Part shown: piece after piece, positions 7,917 to 16,400 of the stretch
Numbering within the stretch: the first letter of the stretch is position 1
Layout: each line of letters starts with the position of its first letter
From: CAYHWW01 sp964360145
GTDB lineage: Bacteria; Bdellovibrionota; UBA1018; CAYHWW01
Assembly (NCBI GenBank): GCA_964360145.1
Contig: CAYHWW010000012.1
Coordinates: 1-43,975, forward strand
Direction: 5' to 3'
Length of the DNA: 43,975 bases
Translations under genes and position numbers: made by a program
Notes under the pieces: model-generated
What the model was told of the DNA's origin: nothing
The model's input: the letters and a program-made list of their open reading frames with translations, nothing else
Database searches by the model: none

Positions 7917-10900
7917 TTAGGGCTGGGATACGCCAGGTTCGAGGAGGGGCTTGCACTGGCCGAACTGGGCCAGCACGTCGGCGGTGCGGACGAAGCGTAC
8001 ACCGGCGGCAGCGAGCTCTTCTCGCACGGCGGCCACATTTTGTGGGAATACGGCGGCAATGGCGTCTTCGATGATGAAGACCTGGTGGCCGGCGCGGGCC
8101 AGGGACAAGGCGGCGAACTTCACGCAGAAGTCAGTGGCCACGCCATACACGTAAATGGGGATGGAGCGATGGGGGTTGAGGCGGTCGTAGATCTGCTCCG
8201 AGCGCGGGTTGACGAAGAAGTCGTAGCTCGCCTCGCCGGTCTTCTCGATGAGGACTTCCGTGCGGGGATCCAGGATCTGGTCGGCGTGGGCCTGCACGTC
8301 GAAGGGCACTAAATCCAGTGAGGCCCCATCAGCGCCTTCATTCATGTGGGGAACAGTAAGAATGCGGTTCGCGGGGAAGACTTCCACTTCAGGAATGCGG
8401 CTATCGCCTTGGGGGTCCGTGGCGGGGAGCCCGCGCATGGCATGGGCTGGGAAATGGGCGCCCGTGGGGTGGAACTCGCTGTTGAGGTGAGCATTGCGGA
8501 CTTCAGCCCCGGTATGGCTGTCTTTCGTGGCCACGACTTTGATGGCGTCCGATTCGAAGGCCAGGCGTTTCAATGCCGCTACGTTGGGGGTGATTTCAAT
8601 GCTGCCAGCCACGGCGAGGGGGCCGCTCGCTACGCCGTGCATGCCCTGCCAGAAGGTTTTTAGCGCATCCACCTCGTGGAAAATGGCTTGTACTCCAGCG
8701 TAGCGGGCCCGCAGCGCGGTGGAGGAAGCGCTGATGAGGCCCGGAGTGTCCAGGAGCTCGATGGTGCGGTTTCCTTCAGGCGCGACTAAGTGGCGGGGGC
8801 TGAGCACGCGGTAGCCCGTTGCTGTCGCCAGCGCCGGGGCTAGTCGGCCTTCGCCGCCGTCACGACGGCCCACGATCCAGCTGTAGCTCGTGAGAAGCTC
8901 GCTGCCGCGGTGCCAAGTGCCCACGTCGGCCATGAGGTCTTCGCCTCCAATGATGGACATGCGCGGCTTATGGGAGTCGGCGGCTCTTGTCGCTTCCGCT
9001 TCGAGCTCCGCCATGGAATCAATGGCGAAGCGAGTACGGCCGGAGGTTTGGGTGTCGTGGATCCGCACGCCGGGAATATGGCGGAGGGCGCGCTGGAGCA
9101 TGGCCGTGCGTTCCGATGCATTGAAGCGGTAGTGCTTCTCTCTACTCAGGGCGGGGGAATCGCCAGTGGGCACGACGATGACCTCATCAAGGCCATAGGC
9201 GATGCGGGCGTTGCGGATGAGGGCCACATGGCCTTCATGCACGGGGTCGAAGGAGCCGAAGTAGACGCCCACCCTGTAGGGTGCGTGTTCGCCCACTTCC
9301 AGGCGCGCCACGGTGGCCGCGGCACGAGCGCGAAGGCGCGGGGAGCGTTCCACGGTGTAGGGGGTGCCGACGTAGCGGGCATCTTCGACGCGTGTGGGGA
9401 TCACTTGCAATTCCGCGGAGAGAAGAGGGATCTGGCGTGCGACGTAAGCACGACTCTCTTGGGCGCTGACCCGGGGCACGGACCAGTGGCCATTTTCCAG
9501 GGAAGTTCTGAGGAGGGGCACGGCGCGGAAGCCCTCGGGGGCGGTGTACGCCTCGTCCCACTCGGTGATCACATCCCGCGCCATGGCGCCATTTTCGCGG
9601 TCTTCAAAAAGGCGCCAAAGTTGTTTGCGGCCGGGCTCGCCTACTTTACCTGGCGCGAATTTCATGGGGTCAATGATGGCCCCGTCTGAAAGATGGCGCA
9701 CTTCCGTGAGCTTGTAGACCATGTTGGCATTGCCTGAATCCCCAGGGGCGGCGAGTTCGCCGCCCACGAGGAAGCTGTGCACTTCAGCACCGTCGCGGTG
9801 CATGCGCTGTTCTTCGTATTCATCGATGCCATCGCTGTAGGTGATGGCTACGCCGCCGCGACCCACTTCATAACCAAGGTCCCGGAGGATCTGCGCCGCG
9901 ATGCGGGAGGTCTCTGATTTTGTTTTGCCGGGGAGGGCGGAGTCCAGGCGCAAGCCGGGAAGGTCGCGGCCCCGGGCGCGCACGGCGGCCCGGACGCCTT
10001 CTTCGACGCCATAGGTATCCGCCGGGGGAGTGGCACTGGGGAAGAGCTGGGAATAGGCAAGGAGGGCGGTGAGCTGGGTGATCTCCTGGTTGTAGTCGCC
10101 TTCATGGAGGCCGAACCAGGCGTGGGCGGCGCTGCCGTACACGGATACGTCGAAGACGGAGCCCGTTTCAGTGTTGGATGTGCCAACGGCGCCAGCGAGG
10201 TAGGCGGCGAGGCCTGAGAAGATGCCGGCGGCGCCCCGGCGCGTTCCGCCCTCAGCGACGGGGATGCCATGGGCGGCCATGACCACCCGAGCGGCCTTGG
10301 TGCCGAAGTTCGTCATCATGTTGACGTATGGGATGACAAGGGTCTCCACGATCTGGGCTTCGATGGGGTCGCCATCAACTTCCAGGATGGGTTCGCCAGG
10401 AAAAATGAGGGTACCCACGGGCACCATGCGCACCCGACCTTTGAAACGGAAGGTGCGGAGGTAGTCGAAGAATGCGTCAGGGACATTCTTCTCGCGGGTA
10501 ATGGGGTCGATGGTTTGCAGTTTCTTTTTCAGGTACTGCACGTCATTTTCGCTGAAGCGCAGGTTCTCCAGCATATCGAGCACCTGTTCCTGGCCCATGC
10601 TGACGAGGAAGGGGCGATTGGAGCGACCACGGGAGAAGAGGGAGTAGGTCACATGGTGATCGAGATAAGCACCGGACACAAAATGGCCCGCGGCCATGCG
10701 GAAATTATAGAGGTCGTTGTTCAGTGGTGAGCGCAGGGCAGCCCGCTGCATGAGGTGAGTGACGTAGTTGAACTCGCCGGGGCGGCGGCCCGCCACGGGC
10801 GCATCAGAGAGGCCGCGCACGAGGTCGTTCAGCTCAGGCTGGAGGAGACCGTCGATGGCGTCTTGATCGGTGGCGAAGGGCGCTTCAAGGGCGCGGAGCC

Positions 10901-11231
10901 GGCGGGCCATTTGACGGATCTTGAAGAGGTTCTCGGCGACACCTTTGTTGACGTTGACCAGGTCGAGGACGGCGGAAGACAGCTCCTCGGGGCTCATGTC
11001 CGCCAATTGATGGAGGAGAGCCGGGCCGATGGGGCGCCAGGCCTGCTCAAGCAGTACGGCGCCGGGGATGTAACGGTCCGAGCTGCGCCACCGGTGGTCG
11101 ATCTCGGTCAGGACGTACAGGTTTTCGAAATTATCGATTTCGGTGCTGGGGGAGCGGGTGATGTGCTCCTCGGACCAGGCAGGGGAGGCAAGAGAAATGA
11201 TCGACGCGATAAGGACTGCGAAGAGTTTCAT
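7917..11231 (-). CDS. Trifunctional NAD-salvage fusion: nicotinate phosphoribosyltransferase, NaMN adenylyltransferase, nicotinamidase
   Basis: 1104 residues with three enzyme modules. Residues 1-20 look like a Sec signal peptide (MKLFAVLIASIISLASPAWS). Residues 30-150 are a helical region I cannot assign. Residues 160-620 resemble nicotinate phosphoribosyltransferase (NNDLYNFRMAAGHF; GTSNTETGS; GSAAHAWFGLHEGD). Residues 651-848 are a NadD-type adenylyltransferase with YFGSFDPVHEGH (657-668) and ISASSTALR. Residues 850-1090 are an isochorismatase-fold nicotinamidase with the expected triad D855, K997 and C1036 (GVATDFC). Together they would convert nicotinamide to nicotinate, then NaMN, then NaAD. 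The signal peptide is puzzling because PRPP and ATP are cytosolic. No Shine-Dalgarno precedes the ATG, so a shorter form from an internal start (first internal Met at 79, then 108 and 161) is possible. Confidence 0.88.
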   Translation of the reverse strand: MKLFAVLIASIISLASPAWSEEHITRSPSTEIDNFENLYVLTEIDHRWRSSDRYIPGAVLLEQAWRPIGPALLHQLADMSPEELSSAVLDLVNVNKGVAENLFKIRQMARRLRALEAPFATDQDAIDGLLQPELNDLVRGLSDAPVAGRRPGEFNYVTHLMQRAALRSPLNNDLYNFRMAAGHFVSGAYLDHHVTYSLFSRGRSNRPFLVSMGQEQVLDMLENLRFSENDVQYLKKKLQTIDPITREKNVPDAFFDYLRTFRFKGRVRMVPVGTLIFPGEPILEVDGDPIEAQIVETLVIPYVNMMTNFGTKAARVVMAAHGIPVAEGGTRRGAAGIFSGLAAYLAGAVGTSNTETGSVFDVSVYGSAAHAWFGLHEGDYNQEITQLTALLAYSQLFPSATPPADTYGVEEGVRAAVRARGRDLPGLRLDSALPGKTKSETSRIAAQILRDLGYEVGRGGVAITYSDGIDEYEEQRMHRDGAEVHSFLVGGELAAPGDSGNANMVYKLTEVRHLSDGAIIDPMKFAPGKVGEPGRKQLWRLFEDRENGAMARDVITEWDEAYTAPEGFRAVPLLRTSLENGHWSVPRVSAQESRAYVARQIPLLSAELQVIPTRVEDARYVGTPYTVERSPRLRARAAATVARLEVGEHAPYRVGVYFGSFDPVHEGHVALIRNARIAYGLDEVIVVPTGDSPALSREKHYRFNASERTAMLQRALRHIPGVRIHDTQTSGRTRFAIDSMAELEAEATRAADSHKPRMSIIGGEDLMADVGTWHRGSELLTSYSWIVGRRDGGEGRLAPALATATGYRVLSPRHLVAPEGNRTIELLDTPGLISASSTALRARYAGVQAIFHEVDALKTFWQGMHGVASGPLAVAGSIEITPNVAALKRLAFESDAIKVVATKDSHTGAEVRNAHLNSEFHPTGAHFPAHAMRGLPATDPQGDSRIPEVEVFPANRILTVPHMNEGADGASLDLVPFDVQAHADQILDPRTEVLIEKTGEASYDFFVNPRSEQIYDRLNPHRSIPIYVYGVATDFCVKFAALSLARAGHQVFIIEDAIAAVFPQNVAAVREELAAAGVRFVRTADVLAQFGQCKPLLEPGVSQP

Positions 11232-11284
11232 GGGGGGCTTAGACCATGAAATAGGGCGTCATTCAATTACATGAATTTATAATT

Positions 11285-11659
11285 TCAGTGGATATGACGA
11301 TGCAGCACTTCGTAGAGATCGCCAATCTTCACCGGTTTCGTAAGGACGCCGCTCACGGGTAGGCCCAGCGTTTTTGCCAATATCTGGTTGTCAGCCGAAA
11401 GAACAACCACGGGGATGTCCGAGAGGGAGGGGTATTTCTCCCGTTCTTTGCAGAACCACAGGCCATCAGTTTTGGGCATGATGAGATCCAGTAGGATGAG
11501 GCTAGGTTTGGGGTTGGAGGCGTCAGTGAGCTTTTGAATTGCCTCTTCGCCGGATGAAGCTAATTGCGCTACCACACCATCCATGGCGAGTACCTCCGCA
11601 ACCACGGTGCGCATGTCCTCGTCATCATCAACCAACAGTACGTATTTATTTGTGCTCAT
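11285..11659 (-). CDS. Stand-alone response-regulator receiver protein
   Basis: 124 residues consisting only of a CheY-like receiver domain. The acidic pocket is D11-D12-D13, the phosphoacceptor is D58 (LLDLIMP), the switch residue is S88 (VVVLSAD) and the conserved lysine is K108 (TKPV). There is no output domain, so it acts by protein contacts or in a phosphorelay. The ATG at 11659 (MSTNKYVLLVDDD) is chosen because the receiver fold starts there; the open frame extends upstream to 11752 without domain homology. No histidine kinase is adjacent. It lies 53 bases upstream of the NAD-salvage gene on the same strand, so cotranscription is possible. Confidence 0.88.
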   Translation of the reverse strand: MSTNKYVLLVDDDEDMRTVVAEVLAMDGVVAQLASSGEEAIQKLTDASNPKPSLILLDLIMPKTDGLWFCKEREKYPSLSDIPVVVLSADNQILAKTLGLPVSGVLTKPVKIGDLYEVLHRHIH

Positions 11660-11776
11660 GAGGTGATCTCGATTCGAGCGTCCATTATGCTGGTGATCTT
11701 CCGCCGCAAGCAAGGCGCACCCCGGCGACATGATCAGGGCAATCTGCCCCAAACAGCGGATTGATTCGCATGTGAT

Positions 11777-12658
11777 TCAGGACACTGGCTTCTGAAAGCG
11801 CTCAATATACTGGCAACACTGACAAAGCCTTTCCACCAGGCGTCGCTCACGAAACCCTTTGAGAATGGCCTGGGCCCGGGGCTCAGCGAGAATTTCAGCC
11901 GCGGGGCGCTCTTGGATGTTGCCCAGGGGGATGGCGCCTTCTTTATCAAGGCAGCAGGGCACGATGGTGCCATCCACCAAAATACCAAAGTGGGTGGAGA
12001 GGCCTTTGCACGTGCCCTTCACGCCTAGCACAGGCAGTTCAAGAGCGGGCCAAACAAACTCGGTGTCCAAATGCAGGTAGAGACGGTTTTTCAGGCGGCG
12101 GCTTTTTTGGATGCGCACGTCGGCGCCGGGGTTCACCACCGCGTCGAAGCGCTCTTCGATGCGGGCAAGCATATCGTGGTTCTGTGTGCCGGTGCCCCGG
12201 GGGTCTTGCAGGTTCCAGAGGCGGTAGTTGATGTAAAGGTCGGGGCGCTGCACGAAAGCGCGCTCTGTGTAGGCGAAAATGCGCTCCAGGTATGCGGTGG
12301 GGTCCGCGTCACCAAAGTTGTCATGGAAGCTGTGCAGCGAGAAATTCACTTGGCGGAAGGCGGGGTGCAGCAACAGCTCCGCGTTTTTGTCGCGCAGGAG
12401 AACGCCGTTGGTGACCATGAAAATCGGCACGCCGTATTCGCCGCAGATGGCGACGAACTCAGCGAGCTTGGGATGCACCAGCGGATCTCCCATGAGGTGG
12501 AAGGCCACCTGGTCCGTGAGGGGCGCCACTTGGGCAATGATGGAGCGAAAAAGGTCGATGTCCATCATGCGCTTCTCCCGGATGACTTCCGGGCAGAAGC
12601 TGCATTGGAGATTGCAGATGTTGCTGATCTCGATGTGGACTTTGTGAAACTTTTTCAT
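11777..12658 (-). CDS. Radical SAM protein with SPASM-like C-terminal cysteines
   Basis: 293 residues. The N-terminal C15-NLQ-C19-SF-C22 is the radical SAM iron-sulfur motif (CxxxCxxC) that generates the 5'-deoxyadenosyl radical. Further cysteines occur in GTCKGLSTHFGILVDG, VPCCLDKEG and the terminal CQCCQY, a SPASM-like pattern for auxiliary clusters. LMGDPLVHPKLAEF is the usual glycine-rich SAM-binding strand. The substrate is unknown; SPASM enzymes often modify peptides or carbohydrates, but no precursor peptide gene is obvious nearby. The start codon overlaps the mqo stop (ATGA), so the two are translationally coupled. Confidence 0.88.
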   Translation of the reverse strand: MKKFHKVHIEISNICNLQCSFCPEVIREKRMMDIDLFRSIIAQVAPLTDQVAFHLMGDPLVHPKLAEFVAICGEYGVPIFMVTNGVLLRDKNAELLLHPAFRQVNFSLHSFHDNFGDADPTAYLERIFAYTERAFVQRPDLYINYRLWNLQDPRGTGTQNHDMLARIEERFDAVVNPGADVRIQKSRRLKNRLYLHLDTEFVWPALELPVLGVKGTCKGLSTHFGILVDGTIVPCCLDKEGAIPLGNIQERPAAEILAEPRAQAILKGFRERRLVERLCQCCQYIERFQKPVS

Positions 12659-14286
12659 GGGGTACGGCGGGCGGGCTCGAGAGAGGCGCGGCAGCTCACG
12701 ACGGGATGGAGACCGAGCACGGCGCTCGTCCAGGCCCTGACGACTTTGGTGAGTGGTATGTTGGAGGAAAGCCGCTGGCCGTAGGAAGGGATGAGGTCCA
12801 AGAACTTCCGGCGGGTCAGCGCGGAGCCCATCAATTCGGGGAAGATGTGTTTCATGACATCGATCATGGTGGAGACGGAGGTGGACGCGCCGGGGGAGGC
12901 GCCGAGGAGTGCTGCCAGTGACCCATCCCGGGCGCTGACCACTTCGGTGCCGAAGCGCAGGATGTCTTCTCCCTCGACCTCGGGGTCATCTTTGAGGATC
13001 TGCACGCGCTGTCCCGCGGGAACGAGGGTCCACTCGTCAGAGTCGGCGCCGGGGATGAACTCGCGCAGGGCGTTCATGCGGGCTTCGTGGCTCATGCTCG
13101 CTTGGGTGAGGAGGTAGCCCACAAGAGGGATGTTCTGCAGCCCCGCCGTGAGCATGGTGCTGAGGTTGTCCGCGCGCATGGAGCGGAGGAGGTCGAGGTT
13201 GGAGCTGTGGGTGAGGAATTTTGTCGTCATGCCGGCGAAGGGGCCGAAGATGAGAGCCTTCTTCCCGTCGATGACCCGGGTATCCAAGTGGGGAACGGAC
13301 ATGGGTGGTGCGCCCACGGGGGCTTGGCCGTAGACTTTCCCATAGTGGCGGTTCGCGAGCTCTTGATTGCTGGAGACAAGGAACTGGCCGCTGACAGGGA
13401 AGCCGCCGTAGCCCCGGGCTTCTTCGACGCCCGAGCGTTGCAAGAGGGGCAAGGTGCCGCCGCCGGCGCCGATGAAGATTTTTTTCGCGGTGACGACTTT
13501 GTCGGTGTTCGTGATGTGGTCGCGGATTTCCACGCGCCAGGTGCCGTCTTCGTTTTGCCGGAGCCCCCGCACTTCATGGTTGAGGTGGATGGGCACGCGC
13601 CGCGCTCTCACAAGATGATCATGGAGGAGCTGGGTTAGCGCACCGAAATCAATGTCAGTACCAAGGAAGCTTCGGGTGGCGGCCATGGGCTGCGCGGGGT
13701 CTCGCCCTTCGGTGATGACGGGGATCCAGCGGGCGAGGTCTTCGTGGCTCTCGGTGTATTCTAGATCGCTAAAGAGGTTGTTTTTCTTCAAGGCGTTGAA
13801 ACGGCGGCGAAGGAAGTCGACGTCGGCTTCGCCCTTCACCCAGCTCAGGTGGGGGACGGCGTTGATGAAGGCGCCGGGCCGACCGAGGAGCCCGCGCTGC
13901 ACGAGATAGGCCCAGAATTGCTTCGAGACCTCGAAGGCTTCCATGATCTTCACGGCTTTGGTGATGTCGACGGTGCCGTCGGGATTTTGTGGTGTGTAGT
14001 TGAGCTCGCAGAGGGCGGAGTGGCCGGTGCCAGCGTTCTTCATCGTGCCCGAGCTTTCGAGGGCGACGCTGTCGAGGCTTTCGTAGATTTCCACCGTTGT
14101 GGTGGGGCTGATTTCTTTCAGGAGCGCCACCAGCGTTTCGGCCATGATGCCGGCGCCGATGGCGAGGAGGTCCACGCTGTGTTCGTGAACGGGCTCGGCA
14201 GCGGCTCGCCCCGTGGCGGCGCCGAGGGCGAGGCAGAGCAGCGCGGTGGCAAACATGCGTGTGGATGCGCGTGAAGTCGTGGTCAC
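12655..14286 (-). CDS. mqo: Malate:quinone oxidoreductase with N-terminal signal peptide
   Basis: FAD enzyme that oxidises L-malate to oxaloacetate and passes electrons to the quinone pool, an alternative to NAD-linked malate dehydrogenase. 543 residues against about 500 for typical family members. The dinucleotide-binding motif GAGIMAE is at 44-50, and the family hallmark NAGTGHSALCELNYTP follows. The first 30 residues (TSRASTRMFATALLCLALGAATGRAAA) form a convincing signal peptide or anchor, which usual cytosol-facing Mqo proteins lack. A second Met at residue 11 starts closer to the hydrophobic core. Upstream lies a perfect palindrome overlapping a TTGACA -35 box. Coupled by ATGA overlap to the radical SAM gene. 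Confidence 0.93.
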   Translation of the reverse strand: MTTTSRASTRMFATALLCLALGAATGRAAAEPVHEHSVDLLAIGAGIMAETLVALLKEISPTTTVEIYESLDSVALESSGTMKNAGTGHSALCELNYTPQNPDGTVDITKAVKIMEAFEVSKQFWAYLVQRGLLGRPGAFINAVPHLSWVKGEADVDFLRRRFNALKKNNLFSDLEYTESHEDLARWIPVITEGRDPAQPMAATRSFLGTDIDFGALTQLLHDHLVRARRVPIHLNHEVRGLRQNEDGTWRVEIRDHITNTDKVVTAKKIFIGAGGGTLPLLQRSGVEEARGYGGFPVSGQFLVSSNQELANRHYGKVYGQAPVGAPPMSVPHLDTRVIDGKKALIFGPFAGMTTKFLTHSSNLDLLRSMRADNLSTMLTAGLQNIPLVGYLLTQASMSHEARMNALREFIPGADSDEWTLVPAGQRVQILKDDPEVEGEDILRFGTEVVSARDGSLAALLGASPGASTSVSTMIDVMKHIFPELMGSALTRRKFLDLIPSYGQRLSSNIPLTKVVRAWTSAVLGLHPVVSCRASLEPARRTP

Positions 14287-14305
14287 AGGATGGCGCTGTT
14301 AGCTT

Positions 14306-14328
14306 ATCTTGACGTATATTGTCAAGAT
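14306..14328 (-). promoter_or_regulatory. Palindromic operator overlapping the mqo promoter
   Basis: ATCTTGAC-N7-GTCAAGAT is a perfect 8-base inverted repeat 20-42 bases upstream of the mqo start. On the mqo strand it contains TTGACA (14325-14320), a perfect -35 hexamer; a matching -10 is weak. A looser pair of the same half-sites, TTGAC-N9-GTCAA, lies at 14442-14460. This looks like the site of a dimeric repressor. The regulator is unknown. Confidence 0.5.
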
Positions 14329-14525
14329 TTTGAGTTAAATGACCCGCGATCACATTATCGTTTAGTGCGGATTTGTACGCGCCTGCCCAACAAAATCAAT
14401 CCGTGCCAGCCTCGATAAGGGCGAGAAGTGAGGAGAACCGTTTGACTGCTTGGTGGTCAATGGCCACGGAACTGCTTTTCCCGGATCGTTCTTAGCAGGC
14501 CTCTGAGCAGCTACCAGGGGAGCAC

Positions 14526-14999
14526 TTACTTATGATTATCGAAAGTCCAGACAAGATCCTTGGCAATAACTTTACCCTTCTGGGCGCCATCACTTTCGGG
14601 ATTATCGTAAACGCGATTCACAGTAATCTTGTAAGCTCCGACAGCCTTCACCCCGAGGTCACAGACCATGAGAAATCGCTTTGTCTGACCTTTCCGGAAG
14701 TCAATTGTGCGTTCGCCGGTATTAAAGAAGGTATGTTTTAGGACGCCGTGTTGATCACCTTGGGAGCACTCCATGTCATTCAACATGACAATGATGTCCT
14801 TGTCGGACTCATTGCGCATCTCAAAGTTCAGATCGTATTTGGTTCCTTTGTCCTTAACCCACTCCGCTGACAACACAAGGAGGCCCTTCTTCCCACCCGT
14901 CTCTGCGCTACCGGTGTTGATTTTTTTGTGTCCACAAGCAGACATCAACAAACTGAGGGCGATGATAGAAATAAGAGAACTAGGGAACGGCTTGCGCAT
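14526..14999 (-). CDS. Small lipoprotein, unknown function
   Basis: 157 residues. The signal peptide ends in a lipobox (MSAC, lipidated Cys22), so the protein is membrane-anchored, probably in the outer membrane or periplasm. The remainder is a beta-rich domain (NFEMRNESDKDIIVMLND; TKRFLMVCDLGVKAVGAYKI) resembling small immunoglobulin-like folds; the family is not recognised. The ATG at 14999 is strongly supported by an AGGAGG box 6 bases upstream. An in-frame ATG at 15026 lacks this. It overlaps the deacetylase gene by 20 bases and is the last gene of the leftward pigment operon, so it may assist pigment deposition in the envelope. Confidence 0.75.
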   Translation of the reverse strand: MRKPFPSSLISIIALSLLMSACGHKKINTGSAETGGKKGLLVLSAEWVKDKGTKYDLNFEMRNESDKDIIVMLNDMECSQGDQHGVLKHTFFNTGERTIDFRKGQTKRFLMVCDLGVKAVGAYKITVNRVYDNPESDGAQKGKVIAKDLVWTFDNHK

Positions 15000-15666
15000 G
15001 AGGGACCTCCTGGAGTGTGGCTTCACGAGTTAGTTTGCCAAAGGTTATGCCCTGAGCGCGAGTAAATTCGATGTATTGGGTCAGTGCAGCAATAAAGCCA
15101 GGCAGTGCATGCTCTGATTTGCGGTCATGAAGCAATATGATGGAACCATCACACATACGACGAGACGCTTCAATCATCCGACGAACAGGAAGCTGTCTTG
15201 CCGTGTCAAAATAGCGCTGATCCCAAAGCACGAGGGGCATATTGAGCTCGCGAAGGGCAGTATTAAGTTCGGGTGTCCTCACCCCTGCAGGAGGCCGGAA
15301 TCCAACCGTTGGTTTTCCTATTTGGAAACTTAACCGTTCCTCGGCCTCATAGATCCATTCCTTAAGCCGTCGCCGCCCCTGGAAGAAGGACTTATACCCA
15401 TGATCCAGTGAGTGGTTCCCAACTGAATGTCCCCTGCGAAGAATCGAATTAACTAACTCTTTATTTGCCTGCGCACGGGTAGCCACAAGAAAGAATGTTG
15501 CTGGCACATGTAAGGACTCTAAAAGATCTAGAAGTGGCGCCGTGCCCATGCGGTCAGGACCATCATCGAATGTAAGATAAATGACCCGCGAGGTCGCGGA
15601 TATCCTCCGCACACAAGGTCCGAGTGCTAGATCAGAAAGCCGCCATAGGCTTTCTTGAACGCTCAT
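14980..15666 (-). CDS. Polysaccharide deacetylase (NodB domain)
   Basis: 228 residues of carbohydrate esterase family 4. Motif 1 TFDDGPD (D34, D35), motif 2 NHSLDH (H85, H89 for metal binding), motif 3 RPPAG (124-128) and motif 5 LLHD (178-181) are all present, so it should be an active metal-dependent N-deacetylase. There is no clear signal peptide. It overlaps the ketosynthase-like gene upstream by 4 bases. Its presence in a pigment operon suggests that the polyene or its anchor carries an acetylated sugar or amide that is trimmed; this is inferred. Confidence 0.88.
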   Translation of the reverse strand: MSVQESLWRLSDLALGPCVRRISATSRVIYLTFDDGPDRMGTAPLLDLLESLHVPATFFLVATRAQANKELVNSILRRGHSVGNHSLDHGYKSFFQGRRRLKEWIYEAEERLSFQIGKPTVGFRPPAGVRTPELNTALRELNMPLVLWDQRYFDTARQLPVRRMIEASRRMCDGSIILLHDRKSEHALPGFIAALTQYIEFTRAQGITFGKLTREATLQEVPHAQAVP

Positions 15667-16400
15667 AATAGTTCCAGCTCTAAGAGCGATTGACTGCCAT
15701 CCCGCTTAACGAGAACAATCTCAGACTTGCCACATGAAGCACCGAGCGCATCTATGACCCTTTCCAAGGCATCAGCATGGTAGGCAATGGATGGAGCAGA
15801 CGGCTGCCTATCTGCTCCGGGGCCATAGTTTGTACTTACCCGATTGAGTATAGCGCGTGATTGAAAGCCATAAGTTCTACGAGCTGACTCTGAACAGAGT
15901 ACAAGCGTAGCTGATCCTTCCAGCTCATGGCCCTCAGCAAAAAGATCTACGGCACTTTCAACGCCTGTGACAATGCAGACATCACAGATCTTCCCCTCCA
16001 GTAAGGTGGAGGCGGTTTGTAATGCAGATTCACCACTGAAGTAGAGATTACTCACAGTGATCGCTGGGCCACTGATCTTGAATGTGAGTGACAGAAATCC
16101 AGTCGTGGAATTGTGGAGGCTGTTTTGGAACAGAAGAGGGCGTGCCACGCCTGAGATGGCCAGAGTTTTTAGGAACTCAAGGGTAACAGGCAATTCGCCA
16201 TGGCTTGATGCCAGGATTAGGCCAAGCCGTTCTGGCGGAACTGACGTCAGATCCGCCCCCTGTAGAGCCGTACTAAAAGACTCATAGGCAAGACACATAT
16301 GTCGCGTTGCCTTTCGAAAATTAGGGCGCTTCTGTATCTCGGAAAGCTTGGAGACATCACACTTTGCTGAGGCAATAATATGAATCGTCGTATTAGCCAT
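15663..16400 (-). CDS. Chain-length-factor-like protein (half-size ketosynthase without active Cys)
   Basis: 245 residues matching the N-terminal thiolase-fold half of beta-ketoacyl synthases (the Ketoacyl-synt_2 type found in aryl polyene clusters, where ApeC acts as chain-length factor). In the segment GPAITVSNLYFSGESAL the nucleophilic Cys of active enzymes (VSSACSAATQAI in the neighbouring gene) is replaced by Tyr120, so it cannot condense by itself. It probably pairs with the intact ketosynthase encoded just upstream (8-base overlap) and sets polyene length. Pairing is inferred from known ApeO/ApeC behaviour. Confidence 0.85.
   Translation of the reverse strand: MANTTIHIIASAKCDVSKLSEIQKRPNFRKATRHMCLAYESFSTALQGADLTSVPPERLGLILASSHGELPVTLEFLKTLAISGVARPLLFQNSLHNSTTGFLSLTFKISGPAITVSNLYFSGESALQTASTLLEGKICDVCIVTGVESAVDLFAEGHELEGSATLVLCSESARRTYGFQSRAILNRVSTNYGPGADRQPSAPSIAYHADALERVIDALGASCGKSEIVLVKRDGSQSLLELELL

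Noticed and set aside
8040..11249. Several plus-strand open frames opposite the NAD-salvage gene
   Set aside because: Antisense shadows of a gene with three recognisable enzyme domains; no domain or Shine-Dalgarno support.
14336..15593. 13-base identity (AAATGACCCGCGA) near 14338 and 15580
   Set aside because: Matches of this length are expected by chance in a window this size; one copy lies inside the deacetylase coding region.
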